Both the position numbers and the translations under genes were made by a program. Of a DNA stretch of 52,828 nucleotides, positions 42,901-50,581 are shown one piece after another (position 1 is the first letter of the stretch; the number at the start of each line of letters is the position of its first letter). Source of the stretch: Chloroflexota bacterium. Lineage in GTDB: Bacteria; Chloroflexota; Anaerolineae; Anaerolineales; UBA11579. The stretch covers positions 1 to 52,828 of the forward strand of contig JAMCZK010000007.1 of assembly GCA_023485685.1 (NCBI GenBank), read 5' to 3'. The notes beneath the pieces were generated by a model that ran no database searches, was not told the origin of the DNA, and saw only the letters and a list, made by a program, of their open reading frames with translations.

Positions 42901-43512
42901 TTATTTATACAGTCCCCGCTGTCGAATCATCTCGTACACTGAACCAAGCAAATAAAACCGGTAATGGCCTCCGTCACGAACGCGCTCGCGGATCTCGCTG
43001 GAGGAAATTTCCAAAAGGGGTGCGTCCACGAATTCCAGCTTGGCCTTGGCGCTGAGGCCGGGCAAGGCACGCTCCAGGTCATCCAGGTCGATGCGGGTGA
43101 GCGGGCGGCGCATAACGCCCAACGCAGCGCAGGCAGCCAGGAAATCCTGCGGCCGGTGCCATTCGGGCAGATCACGCAGAGAATCTCCTCCGAACAAGTA
43201 GACCAGCTCTTTGCCAGGGTATTCCTTGGCTAAGAGTTGCATGGTGTCCAGGGCGTAATGAGGACCGGGCCGATCGATGTCAATGCGGGACAATTCAAAA
43301 ATATTCTGGCCCTTTATTGCAGCCTCCACCATTGCCAGCCGGTCGTCAATGAGAGTGAGCTGGCGGTCGCGTTTGTGTGGCGGGTCCGCTGTGAGCACGA
43401 AAAGCACCTTCTCCAAACCGAGTTGCGCCTGGGCTTCGGCAGCCAGGATGAGATGCCCCAGGTGCGGGGGATCGAAGCTGCCACCGAATACCCCGATACG
43501 GGCCGCGCTCAT
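42901..43512 (-). CDS. nadD: Nicotinate-nucleotide adenylyltransferase
   Basis: NAD synthesis enzyme (nicotinate mononucleotide plus ATP). It has about 203 residues, with the nucleotidyltransferase motif GVFGGSFDPPHLGHLILA at the N-terminus, the RxDxxxR-type binding region, and ISSSEIRERVRDG near the C-terminus. The ATG at 43512 overlaps the obgE stop (ATGA) and has GGAG eight bases upstream; a GTG at 43521 is less likely. Confidence 0.95.
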   Translation of the reverse strand: MSAARIGVFGGSFDPPHLGHLILAAEAQAQLGLEKVLFVLTADPPHKRDRQLTLIDDRLAMVEAAIKGQNIFELSRIDIDRPGPHYALDTMQLLAKEYPGKELVYLFGGDSLRDLPEWHRPQDFLAACAALGVMRRPLTRIDLDDLERALPGLSAKAKLEFVDAPLLEISSSEIRERVRDGGHYRFYLLGSVYEMIRQRGLYK

Positions 43513-44780
43513 TCCTGCCACTCCAATTCATACTCCCCAATCTTCACTGTATCTCCCGCCTTCACGCCTGCCTGGCGCAAGGCGATATCAACACCGAGTT
43601 GTCGCAGCATACGCTGGAAACGACGCACAGACTGGTCGTGTTCCCAATAGGTCATGGCCGCGGCTCGTTCCAGACTGGCGCCGCGCAGCCGCCAATCGGC
43701 TCCTTCGCGCTCCACGTGAAACTCGCGCGGGTCAGTCTCCGGCCTGTATACAGGCAGCTCCTCCCCCTTTGCCGGTTGGGGAAGTGCGGCCAGTTCGCGG
43801 GCGGCGCGAGCCAGCAAAGCGCGCACATCTTTGCCAGTAGCCGCGGAGATTGCCATCGGCGCATAACCCTGCTGCTTTAACGCCGTTTCGATTTGCGGCC
43901 AACGAGCTTGGGCGTCGGCAAGATCCATTTTGTTCAGGGCGACGATCTGCGGTTTTGCAGCCAAATCCGGATCGAATAAAGCCAGCTCGGAATTGATTTG
44001 AGTGAAGTCGGCCAATGGATCCTCGGCCAACCCATCCAAAAGGTGGATGAGGACGCGGGTGCGCTGGATGTGCCGCAGGAAATCGTGGCCCAGTCCTTTA
44101 CCGGCGTGGGCGCCCTCGATGAGGCCGGGGATGTCGGCCAGCACCAGGCTGGTTTCATCGTCCAGAGCGGCGACGCCTAAATTGGGCTGCAAGGTGGTAA
44201 AGGGGTAGTTGGCGATTTTGGGTTTGGCATTAGTGAGCGCGGCCAAAAGAGTGGACTTGCCGGCATTGGGCACGCCCACGATGCCGATATCGGCAATCAG
44301 CTTTAGTTCGAGACGCAGCGTTTTTTCCTCGCCGGGTTCGCCTTTCTCAGCGATGCGCGGAGCCTGGTTGCGGGAGTTGGCAAAGTGTTGGTTGCCGCGG
44401 CCGCCGCGGCCGCCTTTAGCCAACACCAGTCTCTGGCCTGCCTCCGTCAAATCGCCGACCAGCTCAGATGTGGCGGCATCGTATATCAGCGTGCCGGCCG
44501 GCACGCGTAATATCAAGTCCTCGGCGCCGCGCCCGCTGCGCTGGCTGGGGCCGCCGGGTTTACCGTCAGCGGCGACGAAACGCTTCTTGAAACGAAAGGT
44601 GTACAGAGTACGCAAAGAAGGATCCACATCCAGGAGCACAGAACCGCCGCGGCCGCCATCGCCGCCATCCGGGCCGCCGCGGGGTACATATAGCTCGCGG
44701 CGAAAATGCACCATGCCGTCGCCGCCTTTGCCTGAGCGGACGGTGATTTCAACTTCGTCTAGGAACTGGGGTTCGGGCAT
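43509..44780 (-). CDS. obgE: GTPase Obg
   Basis: Ribosome-associated GTPase of 423 residues. The glycine-rich Obg fold (about 1-155) begins EVEITVRSGKGGDGMVHFRRE, the G domain (about 160-330) has G1 GVPNAGKST, G3 DIPGLIEGA and G4 NKMD, and the C-terminal OCT domain is at about 345-423. It works in 50S ribosome assembly and stress response. The ATG at 44780 gives the family N-terminus; the frame upstream reads through the heptanucleotide array and is not coding. nadD overlaps it downstream. Confidence 0.96.
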   Translation of the reverse strand: MPEPQFLDEVEITVRSGKGGDGMVHFRRELYVPRGGPDGGDGGRGGSVLLDVDPSLRTLYTFRFKKRFVAADGKPGGPSQRSGRGAEDLILRVPAGTLIYDAATSELVGDLTEAGQRLVLAKGGRGGRGNQHFANSRNQAPRIAEKGEPGEEKTLRLELKLIADIGIVGVPNAGKSTLLAALTNAKPKIANYPFTTLQPNLGVAALDDETSLVLADIPGLIEGAHAGKGLGHDFLRHIQRTRVLIHLLDGLAEDPLADFTQINSELALFDPDLAAKPQIVALNKMDLADAQARWPQIETALKQQGYAPMAISAATGKDVRALLARAARELAALPQPAKGEELPVYRPETDPREFHVEREGADWRLRGASLERAAAMTYWEHDQSVRRFQRMLRQLGVDIALRQAGVKAGDTVKIGEYELEWQE

Positions 44781-44785
44781 GGTTT

Positions 44786-44834
44786 TACGCAACACGCAAT
44801 ACGAAATACTGTTGCATATTGCGTATTGCGTAAG
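44786..44834. repeat. Inverted heptanucleotide array upstream of obgE
   Basis: Three units (TACGCAA, CACGCAA, TACGAAA) are followed after a 7-base spacer by their inverse (GCATATT, GCGTATT, GCGTAAG). The two halves can pair into a long imperfect hairpin in the obgE leader, starting 6 bases before the ATG. Confidence 0.65.
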
Positions 44835-44903
44835 CAAAGACACTTTTTGAATATCTAATAGGATTATATCAACCGGCTCATTTGCACCCTGCTTGTGAAG
44901 CCA

Positions 44904-44921
44904 TTGTACGCGTTTGCACAA
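44904..44921. promoter_or_regulatory. Candidate Rex operator
   Basis: TTGTACGCGTTTGCACAA has the 18-base layout of Rex sites (TTGTGAA-N4-TTCACAA), with TTGT and ACAA at the ends and 5 of 7 half-site pairs complementary. It lies about 60 bases before rex, where autoregulation would be expected. The match is imperfect. Confidence 0.4.
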
Positions 44922-44984
44922 ACAATCAACTGATGATAAAGTTGGGCACGCTAACAGCCAGCTTTCGCCAGGAGGCCTGAGTTT

Positions 44985-45605
44985 ATGCCCAAACAAATCC
45001 CCGATATCGTGATAAGTCGGTTGCCTACTTACCTGCGCGCCCTGCTACAGATGAGTCAAGAAGGCCGCCAGGTGACCAGTTCCCAGGAACTCGGAGAACG
45101 CCTGGGGATTTCCGCCGCCCAAATCCGTAAAGACCTCTCGCAGTTTGGCGAGTTCGGCAAGCAAGGAACCGGCTACAACATCGAATTCCTGGCCAACCAG
45201 GTCAAAGAGATCCTCAATGTAAACCGAGTGTGGGACGTGGCCATTGTGGGGGCCGGCGACATCGGCCGCGCCCTGGCGGGATACAACGGCTTCAGCGAAC
45301 GCGGTTTTCGCATCAAGATGATCTTCGACAACAAGCCCGAGAAGATCGGCACCAGTGCAGGGGGGTTTGTCATCAAGGATAGCAAAACGATGAAAGAGGA
45401 GATCCTCGCAGCAGGCATTAAGATGGCGATGATCGCTGTGCCGGCAACACATGCTCAGGGTGTGGCGGATCAATTGGTGGAAGCAGGTGTCAAAGCGATA
45501 TTGAGTTATGCACCGGTGAATCTGAATGTGCCTGCCGGTGTGCGGGTGCAGAACATTGACCCCTCGATCCATCTGCAGCGAATGACGTATTATTTAGAAC
45601 AGTAG
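44985..45605 (+). CDS. rex: Redox-sensing transcriptional repressor Rex
   Basis: Senses the NADH/NAD+ ratio and represses fermentation or respiration genes when NAD+ is high. The 206 residues show the winged helix (about 5-80: ISRLPTYLRALLQM, GERLGISAAQIRKDLSQFGEFGKQGTGYN), the Rossmann motif AIVGAGDIGRALAGY (about 85-99) and the C-terminal swapped helix. AGGAGG lies just upstream of the ATG. A candidate operator lies at 44904. Confidence 0.96.
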   Translation: MPKQIPDIVISRLPTYLRALLQMSQEGRQVTSSQELGERLGISAAQIRKDLSQFGEFGKQGTGYNIEFLANQVKEILNVNRVWDVAIVGAGDIGRALAGYNGFSERGFRIKMIFDNKPEKIGTSAGGFVIKDSKTMKEEILAAGIKMAMIAVPATHAQGVADQLVEAGVKAILSYAPVNLNVPAGVRVQNIDPSIHLQRMTYYLEQ

Positions 45606-45675
45606 GTGGCCTGAATGACCGTTTTTGAAGTCAAGGTCGTACTACGAGGGCTTTCTTTTTGAATTTTGGGATTTG

Positions 45676-46971
45676 CTAAGAGTCTTGCATCATCATCCCC
45701 GCCGCCTGTCTCCCAATCTCCACGGCAAAGTTTGTCCCGCGATCCCACGGGTACACCTGGCTCATGCTGGCGAAATACAAGCCGCGTATCGGCGTTCGAA
45801 TGTCCGGAATATTCTGTGAGTGATTGACTAAAGGCACCGGTTGCGCGTAATTCGTCTTATGCACCCAAACCTGCTTCACCCAATTCGGCTGAAAATGCGG
45901 GTTGATGCGCTGGATGCCGGGGATGAAGCGCTTTAATAGTTCTTTGTCCGAGAGCGTGAAGTATTCGTGCCCAGCCTCCAGGTAATCACCGCAGTAAACA
46001 ACATGATCGCCGCCGAAATGTTCCGGGGAGAGATAATTGGTGTGCTCCACCAACGCCAGAAACGGGAACCCCGCGCTCTTGGGAATATTGAACCAGTAAT
46101 AGCCTTGCTCCGAGATTCGCTCAGTAAGCACCAGAGTCATCACCACAGCGCCCATGCTCTTGAGTTCTAAAAGGCCTCGCAAATAATCACCGGCTAAGCC
46201 GGGCGCAAGTTTGGCCAGCAAATTCGGCGACGTGGTCGCCAGCACCTGGTCAAACGTCTCGTTGTCTTGAAGTCCTGACGTCTTGACATGCAGACCTCCA
46301 GACTTCTGCACGATGTGTTGAATCGGGGTATTCATTTTAAAGCTTACCCCCATAGTCTTCAGCCGTTCGGCGAACTTATCGGCGAACGCCTGAAAGCCGC
46401 CCACAAAGGTGCCCAGCCGCGTGGTGCGGGCGTGCAATCGTGCCCACAGCCAGGCCATGTTCACGTCTCTGGCATAGGGGCCAAACTTGCCCTCCACCAA
46501 CGGCAGCCACATACGTTCGTACACCCGGTTCCCAGCCCACTGTCGCATCCAGGCGTCGACAGTGATCCTCTCCAGCGGTTTCCAGTTGTTTGTCAGGCGC
46601 AGGTAAAGTCCCACTAACCCGAAGCGGATCTTATCTAATCCCCAACCCAGCCCCGGAAAAAGCAGGGCAGCAAGAATTGAGTCAAAAGGATAGAAGCGAC
46701 CTTCGTGATACATCACCGTATAGGGGCGTGGAAACAACACCTGATCGCTCCAGCCCAACTGATCAATGAGCCCGAGCATATGTTTATCGGAAGCGAACCA
46801 GTGATGGTAAAACTTTTCCACCCACCAGTCCCAATTCGGCTGCTTGAAGCCGGCAGCCAGCCCCCCGACCTGCGAGGCGGCTTCATAAACGGTGACCTCG
46901 TGGCCCGCTTTAGTCAAATCATACGCGGCAGCCAGTCCGCCGAAGCCGGCGCCGATGACCGCGATTTTCAC
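45676..46971 (-). CDS. FAD-dependent oxidoreductase (protoporphyrinogen-oxidase-like)
   Basis: Flavin amine-oxidase-fold protein of 431 residues. The N-terminal dinucleotide motif is KIAVIGAGFGGLAAAYDLTKAGHEVTVYEA, followed by QVGGLAAGF. The C-terminal motif GLYFASMSQVYPWDRGTNFAVEIGRQAA completes the FAD site. Relatives are found with polyisoprenoid or glycan genes; the reaction is unknown here. I start it at the GTG at 46971, which overlaps the flippase-like stop (GTGA) and matches the family start. Confidence 0.88.
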   Translation of the reverse strand: MKIAVIGAGFGGLAAAYDLTKAGHEVTVYEAASQVGGLAAGFKQPNWDWWVEKFYHHWFASDKHMLGLIDQLGWSDQVLFPRPYTVMYHEGRFYPFDSILAALLFPGLGWGLDKIRFGLVGLYLRLTNNWKPLERITVDAWMRQWAGNRVYERMWLPLVEGKFGPYARDVNMAWLWARLHARTTRLGTFVGGFQAFADKFAERLKTMGVSFKMNTPIQHIVQKSGGLHVKTSGLQDNETFDQVLATTSPNLLAKLAPGLAGDYLRGLLELKSMGAVVMTLVLTERISEQGYYWFNIPKSAGFPFLALVEHTNYLSPEHFGGDHVVYCGDYLEAGHEYFTLSDKELLKRFIPGIQRINPHFQPNWVKQVWVHKTNYAQPVPLVNHSQNIPDIRTPIRGLYFASMSQVYPWDRGTNFAVEIGRQAAGMMMQDS

Positions 46972-47993
46972 GCAGCTGATCCTTCCGCAGGGACTTCGCC
47001 CCATTTGATTCCCTCGCGCGCCAGATAGTACGCGCCCAACGCGGTGATCGGCAGCCACAGGGCGATGTGCAACACGAAGGTGTAGCTGCTGGCCAGCGCA
47101 GTGGGCACGCCATAGGCTTCCAGCACCGCGATGCCGGGGGCATCGAAGGTGCCCAGATAGCCTGGCGCCGAGGGAATGGTGGTCGCCAGATTCACCACAC
47201 CGTTCATGAGCATTAATGCAAAGAAACTCACTTCAAAATTGAATGCATGCATAACGAACCAATACTTGCCGGTCTCCAACAACCAGATCACCACTGACGT
47301 AAGGAAGACCATCAGAATTTCAAGGGGTGAGCGCAGGGATTCAAGGCCGCCGAGGAAACGTGAGCCGACTTCAAGCACCGCGGCGCGGAAGCGCGCCGGC
47401 ACCAGATGCGCGGTGAACCATGCAAGCAGTTTCTCACTGGCCGCGGGAACCATGGCAGCTAAAAGAAAAACCAGCAGCGCACCGAAGAAAACGAGGCTGC
47501 CCCAAAACGCGATCTGCTCGATACTGAGCCCAGAGCCGAGACCAGCGCCGCCAGTCAGGCGCGCCAACTCGTTGAGGTTGACGAAGATGAAGGCCAGCAT
47601 GACCACGCCGTCGAAGATGCGCTCGACGATGATGGTGGCCAGCGAGGCAGAGATGGGAACGCCTTCTTTGCGTTTGAGTACCGCGGCGCGCAAGATTTCG
47701 CCTGCGCGGGCAGGATAGATATTATTTCCCATATAGCCGATGGCAACGATAGGGAACATGGCGCGGGTGGAGATGGTTTTGAGAGGACGCAACAAGTAAT
47801 GCCAACGCCAGGCCCGCGCCCACACTGCCAGAAAATAAACGGCAACTCCGGGGAACAACCACCAGTAATTGGCGCTGCGTACCTCGACCCAAAAAGCGCC
47901 AAAATCCAGGTCCTTGAGCACCCACCACAAAAAAACCACACTGATGGCTAGCCCAACCCAAAATTGCCAGCGTTTCACGAGAGGATTGTACAC
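46968..47993 (-). CDS. Flippase-like membrane protein (lysylphosphatidylglycerol synthase TM family)
   Basis: Integral membrane protein of 341 residues with about eight helices, family UPF0104/LPG_synthase_TM. ARAWRWHYLLRPL, IGYMGNNIYPARAGEILRAAVLKRKEGVP and ERIFDGVVML are its landmarks. Such proteins are thought to flip lipids or lipid-linked sugars. It starts at a GTG and overlaps the FAD oxidoreductase by 4 bases, so both may act on one lipid or isoprenoid. GATAGT six bases before the GTG is a weak leaderless promoter. Confidence 0.88.
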   Translation of the reverse strand: MYNPLVKRWQFWVGLAISVVFLWWVLKDLDFGAFWVEVRSANYWWLFPGVAVYFLAVWARAWRWHYLLRPLKTISTRAMFPIVAIGYMGNNIYPARAGEILRAAVLKRKEGVPISASLATIIVERIFDGVVMLAFIFVNLNELARLTGGAGLGSGLSIEQIAFWGSLVFFGALLVFLLAAMVPAASEKLLAWFTAHLVPARFRAAVLEVGSRFLGGLESLRSPLEILMVFLTSVVIWLLETGKYWFVMHAFNFEVSFFALMLMNGVVNLATTIPSAPGYLGTFDAPGIAVLEAYGVPTALASSYTFVLHIALWLPITALGAYYLAREGIKWGEVPAEGSAA

Positions 47994-48010
47994 TTAGCAA
48001 CTATCAAAGT

Positions 48011-48442
48011 GTGACGCCAAAGGGAGGTCCCGGGGAAACCCGGACCGTGTTCCTGAATGCAGACCAGAACCTGGAAGTTGCCGTGATTCCGGGCGCGTAC
48101 TTTTATAAGTACGAAGCCTGTGGGCGCATGAATAGGGCCTTTACCCAGGTGAGCGATGGCGGGGATAGCCTGACCCTTAAGAAGTGTGCGGGCACGGCTC
48201 TGAGCAAGATTGTCATCGACAACCAGACGGGCAGACCGATGATTGTGACGCTGACGGGCCTTGGCGGCTTGTTTGGCTACTGTGTGCCGCCCGGCGGCAT
48301 CACCATCGCTATTCCGGCGGGCGCGTACACGTTCACCTCGAACGCCTGCTTGTCAGAGCGCGGCATGCTGAAGGCTTCCGCCCGTCTGCCGCAGCCGCTG
48401 ATCTGGACCTGGACCTTCGATGAAGTGACGCTAGCGTCCTAG
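48011..48442 (+). CDS. Small beta-rich protein, probably 5'-truncated remnant
   Basis: A 143-residue frame with two copies of a beta-rich module: first about 15-58 (LEVAVIPGAYFYKYEACGR, ending LTLKKC), second about 67-135 (IVIDNQTGRPMIVTLTG, ITIAIPAGAYTFTSNAC, ending WTWTF). The same kind of PGxYTYxxxxC repeat occurs in secreted Chloroflexota lipoproteins, as I recall them. This frame has no signal peptide, a GTG start with no convincing ribosome-binding site, and its 5' end abuts the flippase start 17 bases away, so the N-terminus seems lost. It is followed by a strong terminator. I rate it as a degrading gene. Confidence 0.5.
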   Translation: MTPKGGPGETRTVFLNADQNLEVAVIPGAYFYKYEACGRMNRAFTQVSDGGDSLTLKKCAGTALSKIVIDNQTGRPMIVTLTGLGGLFGYCVPPGGITIAIPAGAYTFTSNACLSERGMLKASARLPQPLIWTWTFDEVTLAS

Positions 48443-48464
48443 GCAGAGTAAATTCCCTCTCTTC

Positions 48465-48506
48465 AAACAAAAACGACCCTCAAAAATTTGAGGGTCGTTT
48501 TTGTTT
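48465..48506. terminator. Bidirectional terminator, 20-bp perfect stem
   Basis: A perfect inverted repeat (48465-48484 with 48487-48506, core AACGACCCTC / GAGGGTCGTT) with A and T runs at both ends. It separates the plus-strand gene ending at 48442 from the minus-strand SCO1664-family gene ending at 48509. Confidence 0.9.
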
Positions 48507-48508
48507 CC

Positions 48509-49249
48509 TTAGACTAGCGGCCAGGGTGTGGCACGTTCATCCCCGGGGGGCGCAGGAAAACGCGGGGTGTCGAGTATTGCCGCCACGCGTGTGCCCACGG
48601 CGGCCAGTTCATCGACCTTGAGATAGGCACCCAATTGATGCCGTAATTCGCTATTCGCATTCAATTGATTCTTCAATGCTTTCATATCATCAAGCAAATA
48701 ATCAGGAATAATTTCCCCCGCAAAATCCCACACCACCGTTCGCAGTTTAGGTTCAGCGTGGAAGCAAATGCCGTGGTCGATCAGGCACAGCTTGCCGCCG
48801 TCCAACAAGATGTGCCCGCCTTTGCGGTCGGCATTGTTCACAATAATGTCGAAAAGTGCGACAGGCTGCAGCCGCTGGCGCGTCTGCGCGTCGAAGGTGA
48901 AATAATGCTGCTCGGGATCGTGGTTCACGCGCAGCTGCAGAGAGCCCGGCCCCAGCGGTCCGTCTTCGCGGTAGACAGTCGGGGGCACCAGATCCCAGCC
49001 CAGCGCCTCGCTCACCAGATAAGCCGCCATCTCGCGCCCGGCCAATGTCTCTGCGGGAAAATCCCAAAGCGGCCTTTCTCCCCGCTGTGGTTTATAGACC
49101 GCTTCGATCTTTTCCTTTCCTTCATTAACTTCAACTAGAAATGTGAAGTTTGATCCCCAGGTGAATTGGCCTTTTATTTCTACAGATCCCCTTTCTAGTA
49201 TTTGAAATAAATCATTGGATTTGCTAATGGCACTCGGGACTTGGATTAT
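48509..49249 (-). CDS. SCO1664 family protein, no normal start codon
   Basis: Member of the SCO1664 family, related to phosphatidylinositol 3/4-kinase-like folds. The frame is open for 247 codons from 49249. Family-type sequence begins well before the first ATG (49045): GQFTWGSNFTFLVEV, AVYKPQRGERPLWDFP, LAGREMAAYLVSEALGW, then LFDIIVNNADRKGGHIL, GKLCLIDHGICFH and VVWDF. The only canonical start codons are an internal TTG and that ATG, both too late. Upstream lies a TGA and the heptanucleotide array. Either a rare start (ATT at 49225, ATA or ATC) is used, the start lies in a shifted frame (ATG 49254), or the 5' end was destroyed. It clusters with DUF3090 and histidine phosphatase genes. Confidence 0.8.
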   Translation of the reverse strand: MIQVPSAISKSNDLFQILERGSVEIKGQFTWGSNFTFLVEVNEGKEKIEAVYKPQRGERPLWDFPAETLAGREMAAYLVSEALGWDLVPPTVYREDGPLGPGSLQLRVNHDPEQHYFTFDAQTRQRLQPVALFDIIVNNADRKGGHILLDGGKLCLIDHGICFHAEPKLRTVVWDFAGEIIPDYLLDDMKALKNQLNANSELRHQLGAYLKVDELAAVGTRVAAILDTPRFPAPPGDERATPWPLV

Positions 49250-49280
49250 TCATCCCTTATCCCTCATCCTTCATCCCTTA
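49250..49280. repeat. Heptanucleotide array at the DUF3090 stop
   Basis: Minus-strand units TAAGGGA, TGAAGGA, TGAGGGA, TAAGGGA in a row, with a partial fifth (TGA). The first TAA is the DUF3090 stop codon. Since each unit begins with TAA or TGA at 7-base spacing, the array closes all three frames. It lies between DUF3090 and the open frame of the SCO1664-family gene. Confidence 0.65.
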
Positions 49281-49811
49281 GTGCTTATGCCCGTTCTTGC
49301 GCGGGCAAAAGTGGCCCGCGGGATCCATGGGCTGGCCGCACTGGGGACACAGCGGTCGCCCTCGGGAGGCGACTTCCAGGCCCCAATTAGCCATGGCGCG
49401 GATCTGGGAACGCGTGCACCACAAACGAACTACGTTCAGGTCCTCGGTCTCCTTGCCCTCCCCTTCAGCAAGTTCGCGCAACTCGATGGCGACGAGGTCG
49501 GCTTCCGGGTCGTAACCCAGGCCTAGCTGGCCGACGCGAAACAAAGGCTCCACAGGTGGATGGACATGCATCTGGTCTTCATCATAGTCAGCGGATGCAT
49601 CTGGGAGGTCGACATATTTCGTGTTCACATCCGCGAGGAATTGCTCGATTCCCACGGCCAGGCTCTGGATCTGGGTCTTTTCACAGATTAACGTGATGGT
49701 GCGGTCGTCTTTCCAAGCCTGGATGTAAAAAACGCGCTTGCCGGACGGACCGATGGCATCGGTGGTGATATGACCCACGGGGCGAAGTTCTATGGGTTTG
49801 GGTTTAGCCAT
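49278..49811 (-). CDS. DUF3090 family protein
   Basis: Protein of 177 residues of a family first described in actinobacteria. It has VFYIQAWKDDRTITLICEKTQIQSLAVGIEQFL, VGQLGLGYDPEADLVAIELRE and RLWCTRSQIRAMANWGLEVASRGRPLCPQCGQPMDP. The C-terminus is a zinc ribbon (CPQCG and a later FCPRKNGH). Function unknown. With the SCO1664 and MSMEG_4193-type genes it forms a conserved three-gene cluster. The ATG at 49811 is preferred over a TTG two codons earlier. Confidence 0.92.
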   Translation of the reverse strand: MAKPKPIELRPVGHITTDAIGPSGKRVFYIQAWKDDRTITLICEKTQIQSLAVGIEQFLADVNTKYVDLPDASADYDEDQMHVHPPVEPLFRVGQLGLGYDPEADLVAIELRELAEGEGKETEDLNVVRLWCTRSQIRAMANWGLEVASRGRPLCPQCGQPMDPAGHFCPRKNGHKH

Positions 49812-49841
49812 TGTCAAAAAAATATGAGGTGCGCCAGTATA

Positions 49842-50462
49842 TCAGACGGGCTTGGAACCAAATTCTTTCGCCCTCAGGTTTAAATTCACCAGCTTTATTT
49901 CTTTCCGGCCGATCATCAATGTGCTTACCGAAGCTGTATCGATCACCAATCTCTGGAAAAGGTCGAGCGGCAAGCCAATGAAATGGGCGATGACCAGCTT
50001 GAGCGGGTCAGCGTGGCCGACAATAGCAAAGTAATCCTTTTGTTTATGGCGCGTGCACAAAGTTTCGACCTCAGCCACCAAGCGTGCTTGCTGTTCCACC
50101 ATCCACTCTCCGGCGGGGAAACGGAACTGGGCGGGATTTTCCTGCAGTTGCTTCCAGCGCTTGTCGCGACTTAGCCGCTTAACACTTTGTCCCTCCCATT
50201 CGCCCAACGCAGTTTCAATGAGATTGGGGCGCTTCTCAACCTGCAACCCATGCATGCTGGCAATCGATTGCGCCGTTTCCACAGCGCGGTCAAGTGGGCT
50301 GCTGTACACCGCCTTTAGCGGGATACCCTTCAGCGCCTCTGCCAGCGCCGCCACCTCGGCACGCCCTTGTTCGTTGAGATGTACGCCAGGCAGCCGGCCG
50401 GCCAGCCGCTGCTTCTTTGCATAATCGTTCATTCCGTGACGGATGAGGTAGACAGTTGGCAT
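49842..50462 (-). CDS. Histidine phosphatase family protein (MSMEG_4193 type)
   Basis: Phosphoglycerate-mutase-like phosphatase of 206 residues. The catalytic motif YLIRHGMND is at the N-terminus, YSSPLDRAVETAQSIA carries the second Arg, an acidic Glu lies in ALGEWEGQ and the second His in AIVGHADPLK. The substrate is unknown. It is the usual third member of the cluster with DUF3090 and SCO1664 proteins, and lies 30 bases upstream of DUF3090. It appears leaderless (TAGAAT seven bases before the ATG). Confidence 0.92.
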   Translation of the reverse strand: MPTVYLIRHGMNDYAKKQRLAGRLPGVHLNEQGRAEVAALAEALKGIPLKAVYSSPLDRAVETAQSIASMHGLQVEKRPNLIETALGEWEGQSVKRLSRDKRWKQLQENPAQFRFPAGEWMVEQQARLVAEVETLCTRHKQKDYFAIVGHADPLKLVIAHFIGLPLDLFQRLVIDTASVSTLMIGRKEIKLVNLNLRAKEFGSKPV

Positions 50463-50469
50463 GCGAAGT

Positions 50470-50475
50470 ATTCTA
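50470..50475 (-). promoter_or_regulatory. -10 box, leaderless start of the histidine phosphatase gene
   Basis: TAGAAT on the minus strand, 7 bases, then the ATG at 50462. It is the likely promoter of the three-gene cluster. Confidence 0.55.
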
Positions 50476-50546
50476 CATTGATAACCTTAGTCTGCCTCGT
50501 TATGAACTTACTTTCCAGAAAATGAATATTCGGAGTTGATGTTTAA

Positions 50547-50578
50547 GCTTACGGCTAACAGCTGATAGCTAAAGGCTG
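50547..50578. repeat. Heptanucleotide array after rarA
   Basis: Units GCTTACG, GCTAACA, GCTGATA, GCTAAAG and a partial GCTG follow one another at 7-base spacing, ending 4 bases before the rarA stop triplet (minus-strand gene). Again a heptamer array sits at a gene boundary. Confidence 0.65.
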
Positions 50579-50581
50579 TTT

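Noticed and set aside
44893-44921. TTGTGAA at 44893 with TTGCACAA at 44914 as a Rex operator
   Set aside because: The half sites are 14 bases apart, too far for the Rex layout; the 18-base site at 44904 fits better.
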